Source: Cervus elaphus
Lineage: Eukaryota > Chordata > Mammalia > Artiodactyla > Cervidae
Assembly (NCBI RefSeq): GCF_910594005.1
Contig: NC_057828.1
Coordinates: 3,732,235-3,796,234 of the forward strand
Direction of reading: 5' to 3'
Length of the DNA: 64,000 bases
The translations under genes were made by a program, and so were the position numbers. Below, piece by piece: positions 50,787 through 60,320 of this stretch; position 1 is the first letter of the stretch; every line of letters starts with the position of its first letter. The notes under the pieces were generated by a model, which worked only from the letters and a program-made list of their open reading frames with translations, searched no databases and was not told the DNA's origin.

Positions 50787-53172
50787 TTGGTCCACGGAGC
50801 TCTTTCGTGTTGCTACAGTGACCTCAGGATCCCTCTAGCCTTGAAACAGTGTTCTTGGGGTTTCTCTGGAGTGCCATCAAGGAAATCAAGGCTCCTTTCA
50901 TGTGTGATGTGCAACAGGGAATTGCTCTGCACGCAGTGCAGGGGAATCGGGCCTCATCTTGCGGCGAGGGGAAAGTCTCATGGTTTTTCTCGAGTTGCGG
51001 CAGGAACTTGGGGTATGTTCTCGAGTTACGACGGGGATGGCCCTTCCACCCACGTGTTTGTTCAGCGACGTCAGGACTCTTGCCTTGTTGCGAGGGACAA
51101 CTCGGGATTCTCCTCGAGGCTTGGCAGGGCAATTGGGACACCTCTCCAGCTGAGTCGGGAGACCAAGGGTCCCTTTCCACGTACCACAGGAATCCTGGGA
51201 CTCCTATCAAGTTTCACGAGGAGTCAGGCATCGTCTCCTTTGGAGGCACTGATCTCCGCGTACCTCTGAAGTTTTCAAAGGATGTGAGGCCTCCGGTCGT
51301 GATGAGGTGGGGAACTAGGTCTTTCTCTGTGGTCTACACAGGTGATTCAGACATCCTTTCATCTTGGGAAATGCAAGAGGAGCCTGCATTCAAGTCACTG
51401 CAGGGATATCCCGCCTTATTTCGAGTCAGGGCATCGCGGTGTCCATTCCACTTGAGGCCGAAAACTCAGGGTCTCTCTCACATACCTAGAGCTGAGAGCA
51501 GCCTCCTCTTGAGGTGCTTGTGGTTAGATGGTATTCCTCTGGAGTCGAAGCCAGGGACTACCCCTCATCTCGAGTTGATTTGTGGTCCACGGAGCTCTTT
51601 CGTGTTGCTACATTGACCTCAGGATCCCTCTAGCCTTGAAACAGTGTTCTTGGGGTTTCTCTGGAGTGCCACCAAGGAAATCAAGGCTCCTTTCATGTGT
51701 GATGTGCAACACGGAATTGCTCTGCATGCAGTGCAGGGGAATCGGGCCTCATCTCGTGGCGAGGGGGAAGTCTCATGGTTTTTCTCGATTTGCGGCGGGA
51801 ACCTGGGGTATATTCTCGAGTTACGACGGGGATGGCCCTTCCACCCACGTGTTTGTTCAGCGACGTCAGGACTCCTGCCGAGTTGCGAGGGACAACTCGG
51901 GATTCTCCTCGAGGCTTGGCAGGGCAATTGGGACGCCTCTCCAGCTGAGGCGGGAGACCAAGCGTCTCTTTCCACGTGCCACAGGAATCCTGGGACTCCT
52001 ATCAAGTTTCACGAGGAGTCAGGCATCGTCTCCTTTGGAGGCACTGATCTCCGCGTACCTCTGGAGTTTTCAAAGGATGTGAGGCCTCCGGTCGCGATGA
52101 GGTGGGGAACTAGGTCTTTCTCTGTGGTCTCCACAGGGGATTCAGACATCCTTTCATCTTGGGAGATGCAAGACGAGCCTGCATTCAAGTCACTGCAGGG
52201 ATATCCGGCCTTATTTCGCGTCAGGGCATCGCAGTGACCATTCCACTTGAGGCCGCAAAATCAGGGTCCCTCTCACATACCTAGAGCTGAGAGAAGCCTC
52301 CTCTTGAGGTGCTTGTGGTAAGGTGGTATTCCTCTGGAGTCGAAGCCAGGGACTAACCTCTCATCTCGAGTTGATTTTTGGTCCACGGAGCTCTTTCGTG
52401 TTGCTACAGTGACCTCAGGATCCCTCTAGCCTTGAAACAGTGTTCTTGGGGATTCTCTGAAGTGTCATCAAGTAAATCAAGTCTCCTTTCATGTGTGATG
52501 TGCAACACGGAATTGCTCTGCACACAGTGCAGGGGAATCGGGCCTCATCTCGTGGCGAGGGGGTAGTCTCATGGTTTTTCTCGAGTTGCGGCGGGAACCT
52601 GGGGTATATTCTCGAGTTACGACGGGGATGGCCCTTCCACCCACGTGTTTGTTCAGCGACGTCAGGACTCCTTCCTAGTTGCGAGGGACAACTCGGGATT
52701 CTCCTCGAGGCTTGGCAGGGCAATTGGGACGCCTCTCCAGCTGAGGCGGGAGACCAAGGGTCCCTTTCCACGTGCCACAGGAATCCTGGGACTCCTATCA
52801 AGTTTCACGAGGACTCAGGCATCGTCTCCTTTGGAGGCACTGATCTCCGCGTACCTCTGGAGTTTTCAAAGGATGTGAGGCCTCCGGTCGCGATGAGGTG
52901 GGGAACTAGGTCTTTCTCTGTGGTCTCCACAGGGGATTCAGACATCCTTTCATCTTGGGAGATGCAAGACGAGCCTGAATTCAAGTCACTGCCATGATAT
53001 CCGGCCTTATTTCGAGTCAGGGCATCGCGGTGTCCATTCCACTTGAGGCCGCAAACTCAGGGTCCCTCTCACATACCTAGAGCTGAGAGAAGCCTCCTCT
53101 TGAGGTGCTTGTGGTAAGGTGATTTCCTCTGGAGTCGAAGCCAGGGACTAACCTCTCATCTCGAGTTGATTT
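50787..53172 (+). repeat. Third hexamer copy, collapsed to three monomers
   Basis: Monomers start at 50787 (p1), 51582 (hybrid) and 52378 (p6 at the 5' end). The order is p1, then p2/p3/p5-like fused in one monomer, then p6, so three monomers' worth of sequence has been removed compared with copies 1 and 2. The monomer at 52378 follows p6 (GGGGATTCTCTGAAG, GGGGGTAGTC, GAGGACTCAGG), then departs with CCTGAATTCAAG and CTGCCATGATATC, where the hexamer register ends. Confidence 0.87.
51582..52377 (+). repeat. Hybrid monomer U65 (p2 / p3 / p5-like)
   Basis: The 5' end is p2 (GATTTGTGGTCC upstream, GTGCCACCAAGG, CTGCATGCAG). It becomes p3 (CTCATCTCGTGGCG, CTCGATTTGCGG, AAGCGTCTC, GCAGTGACCATT) between 51727 and 51746, an interval of 18 shared bases. 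A second switch between 52237 and 52260 replaces the p3 end (CAGGGACCCTC, CTCCGATTG) with CAAAATCAGGGTCCC and CTCCTCTTGAGG, as at the end of p4 or p5. Because p6 follows, p5 is the simpler source. Each switch removes sequence between corresponding points of different monomers. Confidence 0.85.
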
Positions 53173-53404
53173 TTGGTCCACGGACCTCTTTCGTGTGGCT
53201 ACAGTGACCTCAGGATCCCTCTAGCCTTGAAACAGTGTTCTTGGGGTTTCTCTGGAGTGCCATCAAGGAAATCGAGGCTCCTTTCATGTTTGATGTGCAA
53301 CACGGAATTGCTCTGCACACAGTGCAGGGGAATCGGGCCTCATCTTGGGGCGAGGGGGAAGTCTCATGGTTTTTCTCGAGTTGCGGCGGGAACCTGGGGT
53401 ATAT

Positions 53405-53422
53405 TTTCGAGTTAAAACGGGA
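53405..53422 (+). other. CENP-B-box-like sequence with one extra spacer base (monomer U67)
   Basis: The sequence T-TTCG-AGTT-AAAA-CGGG-A holds both fixed halves of the mammalian CENP-B box pattern (nTTCGnnnnAnnCGGGn) and the central A. There are three bases, not two, between that A and CGGG. Most monomers have CTCG-AGTT-ACGA-CGGG at this place, which lacks the TTCG half as well. CENP-B contacts are spacing-dependent, so binding is doubtful. Confidence 0.35.
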
Positions 53423-54755
53423 ATGGCCCTTCCACACACGTGTTTGTTCAGCGACGTCAGGACTCCTGCCTAGTTGTGAGGGAAAACTCGGGATTCCCCT
53501 CGAGGCTTGGCAGGGCAATTGCGACGCCTCTCCAGCTGAGGCAGGAGACCAAGGGTTCTTTTCCACGTGCCACAGGAATCCTGGGACTCCTATCAATTTT
53601 CACGAGGAGTCAGGCATCGTCTCCTTTGGAGGCACTGATCACCGCGTACTTCTGAAATTTTCAAAGGATGTGAGGCCTTCGGTCGCGATGAGGTGGGGAA
53701 CTAGGTCTTTCTCTGTGGTCTCCACAGGGGATTCAGACATCCTTTCGTCTTGGGAGATGCAAGACGAGCCTGCATTCAAGTCACTGCAGTGATATCCGGC
53801 CTTATTTCGAGTCAGGGCATCGCGGTGTCCATTCCACTTGAGGCCGCAAACTCAGGGTCCCTCTCACATACCTAGAGCTGAGAGAAGCCTCCTCTTGAGG
53901 TGCTTGTGGCAAGGTGGTATTTCTCTGGAGTCGAAGCCAGGGACTAACCTCTCATCTCGAGTTGATTTTTGGTCCACGGAGCTCTTTCGTGTTGCTACAG
54001 TGACCTCAGGATCCCTCTAGCCTTGAAACAGTGTTCTTGGGGTTTCTCTGGAGTGCCATCAAGGAAATCTAGGCTCCTTTCATGTGTGATGTGCCACACG
54101 GAATTGCTCTGCCCGCAGAGCAGGGTATCGGGCCTCATTTTGCGGCGAGGGGGAAGTCTCATGGTTTTTTTGGAGTTGCGATGGGAACCTGGGTATATTC
54201 TCGAGTTACGACGGAGATGACCCTTCCACCCATGTGTTTGTTCAGCGACGTCAGGACTCCTGCCTAGTTGCGAGGGACAACTCGTGATTCTCCTGGGGGC
54301 TTGGCAGGGCAATTGGGACGCCTCTCCAGCTGAGGCGGTAGACCAAGTGTCCCTTTCCATGTGCCACAGAAATCCTGGGACTCCTATCAAGTTTCACGAG
54401 GAGTCAGGCATCGTCTCCTTTGGAGGCACTGATCTCCGCGTCCCTCTGGAGTTTTCAAAGCATGTGAGGCCTCCGGTCGCGATGAGGTGGGGAAGTAGGT
54501 TTTCTCTGTGGTCTCCACAGTGGATTCAGACATCCTTTCGTCTTGGGAGATGCAAGACGAGTCTGCATTCAAGTCACTGAAGGGATATTCGGCCTTACTT
54601 CGAGTCAGGGCATCGCGGTGTCCATTCCACTTGAGGCCGCAAACTCAGGGTCCCTCTCACATAGCTAGAGCTGAGAGAAGCCTCCTCTTGAGGTGCCTGT
54701 GGTAAGGTGGTATTGCTCTGGAGTCGAAGCCAGGGACTAACCTCTCATCTCGAGT

Positions 54756-55550
54756 TGATTTTTGGTCCACGGAGCTCTTTCGTGTTGCTACAGTGACCTC
54801 AGGATCCCTCTAGCCTTGAAACAGTGTTCTTGGGGTTTCTCTGGAGTGCCATCAAGGAAATCAAGGCTCCTTTCATGTGTGATGTGCAACACGGAATTGC
54901 TCTGCACGCAGTGCAGGGGAATCGGGCCTCATCTCGCGGCGAGGGGGAAGTCTCATGGTTTTTCTCGAGTTGCGGCGGGAACCTGGGGTATATTCTCGAG
55001 TTACGACGAGGATGGCCCTTCCACACACGTGTTTGTTCAGCGACGTCAGGACTCCTGCCTAGTTGGGAGGGACAACTCGGGATTCTCCTCGAGGCTTGGC
55101 AGGGCAATTGGGACGCCTCTCCAGCTGAGGCGGGAGACCAAGAGTCCCTTTCCACGTGCCACAGGAATCCTGGGACTCCTATCAAGTTTCACGAGGAGTA
55201 AGGCATCGTCTCCTTTGGAGGCACTGATCTCCGCGTACCTCTGGAGTTTTCAAAGAATGTGAGGCCTCCGGTCGCGATGAGGTGGGGAACTACTTCTTTT
55301 TCTGTGGTCTCCACAGGGAATTCAGACATCCTTTCGTCTTGGGAGATGCAAGACGAGCCTGCATTCATGTCACTGCAGGGATATCTGGCCTTATTTCGAG
55401 TCAGGGCATCGCGGCTTCCATTCCACTTGAGGCCGCAAATCAGGGTCCCTCTCACATACCTAGAGCTGAGAGAAGCCTCCTCTTGAGGTGCTTGTGGTAA
55501 GGTGGTATTCCTCTGGAGTCGAAACCAGGGACTAAACTCTCATCTCGAGT
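54756..55550 (+). repeat. Reference monomer showing the 31-bp subrepeat register
   Basis: Monomer U69, used to display internal structure. Cutting at TCTCGAGT-like tails gives subrepeats starting at 54756, 54787, 54817, 54848, 54879, 54910, 54941, 54971, 55002, 55033, 55064, 55095, 55126, 55157, 55188, 55219, 55250, 55281, 55312, 55343, 55374, 55405, 55436, 55466, 55498 and 55529. Fifteen in a row (54971-55435) are exactly 31 bp. The others are 30-32 bp, and the last is a 22-bp remnant. Recurring heads are TGCGGCGGGA, TACGACGAGG, TGGGAGGGAC, TGAGGCGGGA and TGCCACAGGA. Recurring tails are TTCTCGAGT, CTGCCTAGT, CCTCGAGG, CTATCAAGT and CTCTGGAGT. This monomer has private changes, including AACTACTTCT in place of AACTAGGTCT and GGAGTAAGG in place of GGAGTCAGG. 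Confidence 0.9.
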
Positions 55551-58500
55551 TGATTCTTGGTCCACGGAGCTCTTTCGTGTTGCTACAGTGACCTCAGTTT
55601 CCCTCTAGCCTTGAATCAGTGTTCTTGGGGTTTCCTTGGAGTGCCATCAAGGAAATCAAGGCTCCTTTCATGTGTGATGTGCAACAGGGAATTGCTCTGC
55701 ACGCAGTGCAGGGTATCGGGCCTCATTTTGCGGAGAGGGGGAAGTCTCATGGTTTTTCTCGAGTTGCTGTGGGAACCTGGGGTATATTCTCGAGTTACGA
55801 CGGGGATGGCCCTTCCACCCACGTGTTTGTTCAGCGACGTCAGGACTCCTGCCTAGTTGCGAGGGACAACTCGGGATTCTCCTCGAGGCTTGGCAGGGCA
55901 ATTGGGACGCCTCTCCAGCTGAGACGGGAGACCAAGGGTTCCTTTCCACGTGCCACAGGAATCCTGGGACTCCTATCAAGTTTCACGAGGAGTCAGGCAT
56001 CGTCTCCTTTGGAGGCACTGATCTCCGCGTACCTCTGGAGTTTTCAAAGGATGTGAGGCCTCTGGTCGCGATGAGGTGGGGAATTAGGTTTTCTCTGTGG
56101 TCTCCACAGGGGTTTCAGATATCCTTTCGTCTTGGGAGATGCAAGACGAGCCGGCATTCAAGTCACTGCAGGGATATTCGGCCTTATTTCGAGTCAGGGC
56201 ATCGCGGTGTCCATTCCACATGAGGCCGCAAACTCAGGGTCCCTCTCACATAGCTAGAGCTGAGAGAAGCCTCCTCTTGAGGTGCCTGTGGTAAGGTGGT
56301 ATTGCTCTGGAGTCGAAGCCAGGGACTAACCTCTCATCTCGAGTTGATTCTTGGTCCACGGAGCTCTTTCGTGTTGCTACAGTGACCTCAGGATCCCTCT
56401 AGCCTTGAAACAGTGTTCTTGGGGTTTCTCTGCAGTGCTATCAAGGAAATCAAGGCTCCTTTCATGTGTGATGTGCAACACGGAATTGCTCTGCACGCAG
56501 TGCAGGGGAATCGGGCCTCATCTCGCGGCGAGGGAGAAGTCTCATGGTTTTTCTCGAGTTGCGGCTGGACCTGGGGTATATTCTCGAGTTACGACAGGGA
56601 TGGCCCTTCCACACACGTGTTTGTTCAGCGACGGCAGGACTCCTGCCTAGTTGCGAGGGACAACTCGGGATTCTCCTCGAGGCTTGGCAGGGCAATTGGG
56701 ACTCCTCTCCAGCTGAGTCGGGAGACCAAGGGTCCCTTTCAAGTGCCACAGGAATCCTGGGACTCCTATCAAGTTTCACGAGGAGTCAGGCATCGTCTCC
56801 TTTGGAGGCACTGATCTCTGCGTACCTCTGGTGTTTTCAAAGGATATGAGGCCTCCAGTCGCGATGAGGTGAGGAAGTAGGTTTTCTCTGTGTTCTCCAC
56901 AGGGGATTCAGACATCCTTTCGTCTTGGGAGATGCAAGACGACCCTCATTCCAGTCACTGCAGGGATATTCGGCCTTATTTCGAGTCAGGGCATCGCGGT
57001 GTCCATTCCACTTGAGGCCGCAAACTCAGGGTCCCTCTCGTATACCTAGAGCTGAGATAAGCTTGCTCTTGAGGTGCTTGTGGTAAGGTGGTATTCCTCT
57101 GGAGTCGAAGCCAGGGACTAACCTCTCATCTCGAGTTGATTTTTGGTCCACGGAGCTCTTTCGTGTTGCTACAGTGACCTCAGGATCCCTCTAGCCTTGA
57201 AACAGTGTTCTTGGGGTTTCTCTGGAGTGCCATCAAGGAAATCAAGGCTCCTTTCATGTTTGATGAGCAACACGGAATTGCGCTCCACGCAGTTCAGGGG
57301 AATCGGGCCTCATTTTGCGTCGAGGGGGAAGTCTCATGGTTTTTCTCGAGTTTCGGTGGGAACCTGGGGTATATTCTCGAGTTACGACGGGGATAGGCCT
57401 TCCACACACGTGCTTGTTCAGCGACGTCAGGACTCCTGCCTAGTTGCGAGGGACAACTCGGGATTCTCCTCGAGGCTTGGCAGGGCAATTGGGACGCCTC
57501 TCCAGCTGAGGCGGGAGACCAAGTGTCGCTTTCCACGTGCCACAGGAATCCTGGGACTCCTATCAAGTTTCACGAGGAGTCAGGCATCGTCTCCTTTGGA
57601 GGCACTGATCTCCGTGTACCTCTGGAGTTTTCAAAGGATGTGAGCCCTCCGGTCGCGATGAAGTGGGGAACTATGTCTTTCTCTGTGGTCTCCACATGGA
57701 ATTCAGACATCCTTACCTCTGTGAGATGCAAGATGAGCCTGCATTTAAGTCACTGCAGGGATATCTGGCCTTATTTCGAGTCAGGGCATCGAGGTGACCA
57801 TTCCACTTGAGGCCGCAAACTCAGGGTCCCTCTCACATAGCTAGAGCTGAGAGAAGCCTCCTCTTGAGGTGCTTGTGTTAAGGTGGTATTCCTCTGAAGT
57901 CGAAGCCAGGGACTAACCTCTCATCTCGAGTTGATTTTTGGTCCACGGAGCTCTTTCGTGTTGCTACAGTGACCTCAGGATCACTCTAGCCTTGAAACAG
58001 TGTTCTTGGGGTTCTCTGGAGTGCCATCAAGTAAATCAAGGCTCCTTTCATGTGTGATGTGCAACACGGAATTGCTCTGCACGCAGTGCAGGGGAATCGG
58101 GCCTCATCTCGCGGCGAGGGGGAAGTCTCATGGTTTTTCTCGAGTTGCGGCGGGAACCTGGGGTATATTCTCGAGTTACGACGGGGATGGTCCTTCCACC
58201 TACGTGTTTGTTCAGCGACGTCAGGACTCCTGCCTAGTTGCGAGGGACAACTCGGGATTCTCCTCGAGGCTTGGCAGGGCAATTGGGACGCCTCTCCAGC
58301 TGAGGCGGGAGACCAAGGGTCCCTTTCCACGTGCCACAGGAATCCTCGGACTCCTATCAAGTTTCACGAGGAGTCAGCTTCGTCTCCTTTGGAGGCACTG
58401 ATCTCCGTGTACCTCTGGAGTTTTCAAAAGATGTGAGGCCTCCGGTCGCGATGAGGTGAGGAAGTAGGTTTTCTCTGTGTTCTCCACAGGGGATTCAGAC

Positions 58501-58962
58501 ATCCTTTCGTCTTGGGAGATGCAAGACGAGCCTGCATTCAAGTCACTGCAGGGATATCCGGCCTTATTTCGAGTCAGGGCATCGCGGTGTCCATTCCACT
58601 TGAGGCCGCAAACTCAGGGTCCCTCTCACATAGCTAGAGCTGAGAGAAGCCTCCTCTTGAGGTGCCTGTGGTAAGGTGGTATTGCTCTGGAGTCGAAGCC
58701 AGGGACTAACCTCTCATCTCGAGTTGATTTTTGGTCCACGGAGCTCTTTCGTGTTGCTACAGTGACCTCAGGATCCCTCTAGGCTTGAAACAGTGTTCTT
58801 GGGGTTTCTCTGGAGTGCCATCAAGGAAATCAAGGCTCCTTTCATGTGTGATGTGCAACACGGAATTGCTCTGCACGCAGTGCAGGGGAATCGGGCCTCA
58901 TCTTGGGGCGAGGGGGAAGTCTCATGGTTTTTCTCGAGTTGCGGCGGGAACCTGGGGTATAT

Positions 58963-58980
58963 TTTCGAGTTAAAACGGGA
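58963..58980 (+). other. CENP-B-box-like sequence with one extra spacer base (monomer U74)
   Basis: Same 18-base sequence as at 53405, carried here by the 5558-bp duplication: TTCG at 58964-58967, AAAA at 58972-58975, CGGG at 58976-58979. The state is unchanged between the two copies although neighbouring sites differ. Identity by descent explains that without selection. Confidence 0.35.
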
Positions 58981-59526
58981 ATGGCCCTTCCACACACGTG
59001 TTTGTTCAGCGACGTCAGGACTCCTGCCTAGTTGTGAGGGAGAACTCGGGATTCTCCTCGAGGCTTGGCAGGGCAATTGCGACGCCTCTCCAGCTGAGGC
59101 AGGAGACCAAGGGTTCTTTTCCACGTGCCACAGGAATCCTGGGACTCCTATCAATTTTCACGAGGAGTCAGGCATCGTCTCCTTTGGAGGCACTGATCAC
59201 CGCGTACTTCTGAAATTTTCAAAGGATGTGAGGCCTTCGGTCGCGATGAGGTGGGGAACTAGGTCTTACTCTGTGGTCTCCACAGGGGATTCAGACATCC
59301 TTTCGTCTTGGGAGATGCAAGACGAGCCTGCATTCAAGTCACTGCAGTGATATCCGGCCTTATTTCGAGTCAGGGCATCGCGGTGTCCATTCCACTTGAG
59401 GCCGCAAACTCAGGGTCCCTCTCACATACCTAGAGCTGAGAGAAGCCTCCTCTTGAGGTGCTTGTGGCAAGGTGGTATTTCTCTGGAGTCGAAGCCAGGG
59501 ACTAACCTCTCATCTCGAGTTGATTT

Positions 59527-60320
59527 TTGGTCCACGGAGCTCTTTCGTGTTGCTACAGTGACCTCAGGATCCCTCTAGCCTTGAAACAGTGTTCTTGGGG
59601 TTTCTCTGGAGTGCCATCAAGGAAATCTAGGCTCCTTTCATGTGTGATGTGCCACACGGAATTACTCTGCCCGCAGAGCAGGGTATCGGGCCTCATTTTG
59701 CGGCGAGGGGGAAGTCTCATGGTTTTTTTGGAGTTGCGATGGGAACCTGGGTATATTCTCGAGTTACGACGGAGATGACCCTTCCACCCATGTGTTTGTT
59801 CAGCGACGTCAGGACTCCTGCCTAGTTGCGAGGGACAACTCGTGATTCTCCTGGGGGCTTGGCAGGGCAATTGGGACGCCTCTCCAGCTGAGGCGGTAGA
59901 CCAAGTGTCCCTTTCCATGTGCCACAGAAATCCTGGGACTCCTATCAAGTTTCACGAGGAGTCAGGCATCGTCTCCTTTGGAGGCACTGATCTCCGCGTA
60001 CCTCTGGAGTTTTCAAAGAATGTGAGGCCTCCGGTCGCGATGAGGTGGGGAACTACTTCTTTTTCTGTGGTCTCCACAGGGAATTCAGACATCCTTTCGT
60101 CTTGGGAGATGCAAGACGAGCCTGCATTCAAGTCACTGCAGGGATATTCGGCCTTATTTCGAGTCAGGGCATCGCGGTGTCCATTCCACTTGAGGCCGCA
60201 AACTCAGGGTCCCTCTCGTATACCTAGAGCTGAGGTAAGCTTGTTCTTGAGGTGCTTGTGGTAAGGTGGTATTCCTCTGGAGTCGAAGCCAGGGACTAAC
60301 CTCTCATCTCGAGTTGATTT
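59527..60320 (+). repeat. Hybrid monomer U75 from three sources
   Basis: The 5' half matches 53969 (GTGCCACACGG, CCGCAGAGCAGGG, TTTTTTTGGAGTTGCG, CTCCTGGGGGC, CCACAGAAATCC). From 60019 it matches 54762 (AAGAATGTGAGG, AACTACTTCT, GGGAATTCAG), with the switch inside 59930-60019. Its end matches 56351 (GATATTCGGCC, CTCTCGTATACC, AAGCTTG), with the switch between about 60083 and 60145. Confidence 0.78.

Larger units (their letters stand above)
53173..58730 (+). repeat. Monomers U67-U73, shorter mosaic block
   Basis: Monomers start at 53173, 53969, 54762, 55557, 56351, 57143 and 57938. Lengths fall to 792-796 bp. Several copies carry the contracted GGTTTTCTCTG in place of GGTCTTTCTCTG (53969, 55557, 56351, 57938). 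Others carry GTGCCTGTGG followed by TATTGCTCTGG. The monomer at 53173 has TTTTCGAGTTAAAACGGG, TTGCGACGCC and ATCACCGCGTAC; its 3' part and most of 53969 recur 5558 bp downstream. The monomers at 57143 and 57938 recur 3178 bp downstream. Confidence 0.82.

Noticed and set aside
54941..55012. G-quadruplex at the G-rich subrepeats (GAGGGGG, GGCGGG, TGGGG, CGAGG or CGGGG)
   Set aside because: The G runs are separated by more than seven bases in most places, so the usual four-run pattern is not met.
54971..55015. Canonical CENP-B box in the ordinary monomer (CTCGAGTTACGACGGGG)
   Set aside because: It has CTCG instead of TTCG and one base too many before CGGG. Two defects from the 17-base pattern make it a poor candidate; only the two TTCG variants were kept as a weak feature.
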